In this document: positions 62,485-64,000 of the stretch, piece by piece
How positions within the stretch are numbered: position 1 is the first letter of the stretch
Layout of the letters: each line of letters opens with the position of its first letter
Source: Bacillota bacterium
GTDB lineage: Bacteria > Bacillota > Negativicutes > Sporomusales > Sporomusaceae
Direction of reading: 5' to 3'
NCBI GenBank assembly: GCA_023443285.1
Contig: JAEZVB010000137.1
Coordinates: forward strand, 10,110 to 74,109
DNA length: 64,000 nucleotides
Translations under genes and position numbers: made by a program
The notes under the pieces: generated by a model
The model's input: only the letters and a program-made list of their open reading frames with translations
Told to the model about the DNA's origin: nothing
Database searches by the model: none

Positions 62485-62497
62485 CACTTAAGTTCCA

Positions 62498-62836
62498 TTA
62501 TGAATTTACTAGTGGTTGAAATCTTACGCGATACCGATAGATACCTGTGATTCCCGTTAATGCTTCACCTTCAGCGACTATACTAACTTCATCCACTTGT
62601 TTAACCAAAGGAACCACAGCGTTATATATGTTCTCCGCTTCATAGTCTACAGAACAATATATGTCTATCTGAAGCAGCCCTTTGTTCCTTAAGTAGTTAC
62701 CTGTAGTATCAGCATCTTTAAACACAAAGGATATAAAAGGTAAAGACGCAGAATCAACTTCAGTTATTATATTGTTCTGTGTACGGAACTTTAGATTTTT
62801 ACTTTCGTCATCATCAGCACACCCTAAGAGAGTCAT
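62498..62836 (-). CDS. Tail terminator-like protein (start uncertain)
   Basis: A 112-residue protein from ATG 62836 with no clear ribosome binding site. The frame is open further upstream, to just after an in-frame TAA; an AGGAGG site at about 62904-62909 is correctly spaced for a start at 62896, where the codon is GTT. The upstream part (FALKRKLFDTLTSSTELM) looks like the N-terminus of a tail-terminator protein. The real start is therefore probably 62896 with a non-standard or mutated codon. Located in the usual tail-terminator position. Confidence 0.65.
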   Translation of the reverse strand: MTLLGCADDDESKNLKFRTQNNIITEVDSASLPFISFVFKDADTTGNYLRNKGLLQIDIYCSVDYEAENIYNAVVPLVKQVDEVSIVAEGEALTGITGIYRYRVRFQPLVNS

Positions 62837-62908
62837 AAGTTCCGTACTGCTCGTGAGTGTATCAAAGAGTTTTCTTTTGAGTGCAAATGTGTTAACTTAT
62901 GCCACCTC

Positions 62909-63469
62909 CTATAGATATATCTTAGCGGTTAACATTAGTGCTACTTCGTCGGTTATAGCGTTACTAAGGGCAACAGATAGTGCCGCTTGTATTATTGGTA
63001 ATGAAAGTTTTACTTCAGTCCTAACGATGTACTGTGGTGATACTGGAGCGAAATCAGCATCGAGAGAACCAATGGATTTCTCAAGAGATAGTCCTCGCAT
63101 TCCACCGGATGATTCATGAGGTGTTCCATCAAGGTCTTCATAAGTTCCTTCAGGTCTACCCCTGACACTTACGCCAGTACGATAGTCATTCCATTGGTCT
63201 GAATCTACGTAATCCGCAAGATAAGGATTAGAGGATAACGAACGATCCATAAGTGAACCCTTGCCAAACTCTAGCTCCCATGCGGCCTGACCTTGGGAAA
63301 GTATCTCGATCATCACAGCATTCCTAATAACCATTGGGTTTCCCACATGAATCTCTTTGTGACCTGAGATGCCTGGACGCATACCTTCGTCCCAATTCTT
63401 GCGTACTCTATCGCATATCTTTTGTGCTTGCTCAAGTAAAACTGTGGCTATAATTAAGTCTAAGTCCAT
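62909..63469 (-). CDS. Phage head-tail/minor tail component (gp10-like)
   Basis: A 186-residue protein; TAATG overlap with the preceding gene. Helical start, then EFGKGS, commonly seen in HK97-gp10-like neck proteins. The C-terminal region has alternating strands and helices. Assignment by position and weak motif. Confidence 0.6.
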   Translation of the reverse strand: MDLDLIIATVLLEQAQKICDRVRKNWDEGMRPGISGHKEIHVGNPMVIRNAVMIEILSQGQAAWELEFGKGSLMDRSLSSNPYLADYVDSDQWNDYRTGVSVRGRPEGTYEDLDGTPHESSGGMRGLSLEKSIGSLDADFAPVSPQYIVRTEVKLSLPIIQAALSVALSNAITDEVALMLTAKIYL

Positions 63470-64000
63470 TAGGTTTTCCTCTTGTCTGGACTAGTTTGTA
63501 TCGTGAGTAGGTTTTCTGCAGAAGTGTAGTTGATATCATCGATTTGACAGTTGTCATCACCAAATTTTATCCGGTCTAACTTTTGTATTCCCGTTAGTTT
63601 CGGAAGGATAAACTTACGAGTCGAGGTACTCAATAGGCCGCTATCGAATAACTTCATGTTCGCAGAAATATCAACGTAAGATGCACCAATGTTGCTATAC
63701 AGTGGAACCTCTATATATTTCCCTGTAGCTTGACCACTGATGAACTCTTGCTTCAGCCTTACGATACTTACGGTACAGTTGACACGCTGTAGTTGTGCCT
63801 GAACTGCTCCTGAAGTTGACTTCTGTAGGCCAGTGATGAAGTATTCTGTGGATGCACTTAGGTTCTTCACGAGATCGCCATTGGTCAACAAAGTCGTGTC
63901 GCAGAGTGCCGCAGTTTTTCTATCGTTCATAACTTTAGGGTCAACCGAGCGACCTCTGCGGGTAGCTACAATGAGTTCATTAGGTTTACCTGTGCATGAG
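63469..64000 (-). CDS. Phage head-tail joining-like protein, 5' end outside the window
   Basis: The frame is open from 63930 (an internal ATG without ribosome binding site) to the window edge; the upstream codons include TGKPNELIVATRRGRSVDPK. The gene therefore probably starts beyond 64000. At least 177 residues. No family is recognised with certainty; position suggests a neck or head-completion protein. Confidence 0.6.
   Translation of the reverse strand, partial: SCTGKPNELIVATRRGRSVDPKVMNDRKTAALCDTTLLTNGDLVKNLSASTEYFITGLQKSTSGAVQAQLQRVNCTVSIVRLKQEFISGQATGKYIEVPLYSNIGASYVDISANMKLFDSGLLSTSTRKFILPKLTGIQKLDRIKFGDDNCQIDDINYTSAENLLTIQTSPDKRKT

Larger units (their letters stand above)
39843..64000. 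mobile_element. Prophage (siphovirus with lambda-like tail genes), right end beyond the window
   Basis: From about 39.8 kb the content is phage: XRE repressor, early operon with DnaE-like polymerase, small cysteine-rich proteins, lysis genes, tail fibre, tail tip, tape measure, tail chaperone, major tail protein. Head, packaging and integrase genes must lie beyond 64000. The left edge is set tentatively at 39843 because the 79-residue gene there has a control region resembling the prophage early promoter. No att repeats were identified. Confidence 0.9.

Noticed and set aside
1..64000. CRISPR arrays, rRNA and tRNA genes
   Set aside because: No regularly spaced repeats and no rRNA or cloverleaf sequence were recognised by eye.

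Overview
The window looks like a piece of chromosome from a diderm Firmicute (Negativicutes, Sporomusaceae/Pelosinus-like). That is an inference from gene content: AT-rich DNA with strong AGGAGG-type ribosome binding sites and Firmicute-style phage genes sits beside outer-membrane genes (a TPR/beta-barrel exopolysaccharide exporter, an RND/TolC tripartite pump, a GmhB-type heptose phosphatase). No rRNA, tRNA or CRISPR array was recognised.

Region 1 (1-9.6 kb, minus strand) is a synthase-dependent exopolysaccharide operon. In transcription order it has a TPR/beta-barrel exporter, a nucleotide-sugar dehydrogenase, a protein with three NodB-like deacetylase domains, a glycosyltransferase with an N-terminal PilZ domain, and a gene running off the edge. 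A sigma-A promoter and a c-di-GMP-I (GEMM-I) riboswitch with a terminator that overlaps the aptamer precede it. c-di-GMP therefore probably controls both transcription (riboswitch) and polymer synthesis (PilZ).

Region 2 (9.6-20.4 kb) holds a membrane-anchored metallo-beta-lactamase-fold hydrolase, larE with a decayed larC remnant, a copper/silver-type efflux operon (TolC, CusB-like, CusA-like, His/Met-rich lipoprotein), a 19-cysteine copper-binding protein and a DUF362 ferredoxin-like pseudogene. The two decayed genes each lie behind a MerR-type promoter with the same operator core.

Region 3 (20.4-39.7 kb) is mixed metabolism: a NAD(P)-binding oxidoreductase, a CBO0543-family membrane protein, gmhB, an Mrp ATPase fused to a NifX-like domain with its DUF134 partner, two CoA-dehydratase-activase-related proteins, a GcvT-SHMT fusion, an unusual two-gene [NiFe] hydrogenase, tryptophanase with a sigma-54 promoter and a TyrR-like activator, hydroxylamine reductase behind a Crp/Fnr-type site, and small secreted or cysteine-rich proteins.

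Region 4 (about 39.8 kb to the end, continuing past the edge) is a prophage with a lambda-like siphovirus tail. An XRE repressor faces an early leftward operon that encodes its own DnaE-type polymerase. The late minus-strand operon carries a tail terminator, major tail protein, a tail chaperone with a -1 frameshift, a tape measure with an M15-like peptidase domain, tail-tip genes interrupted by two GIY-YIG homing endonucleases, a plus-strand moron, and a lysis module that may include a spanin-like protein.
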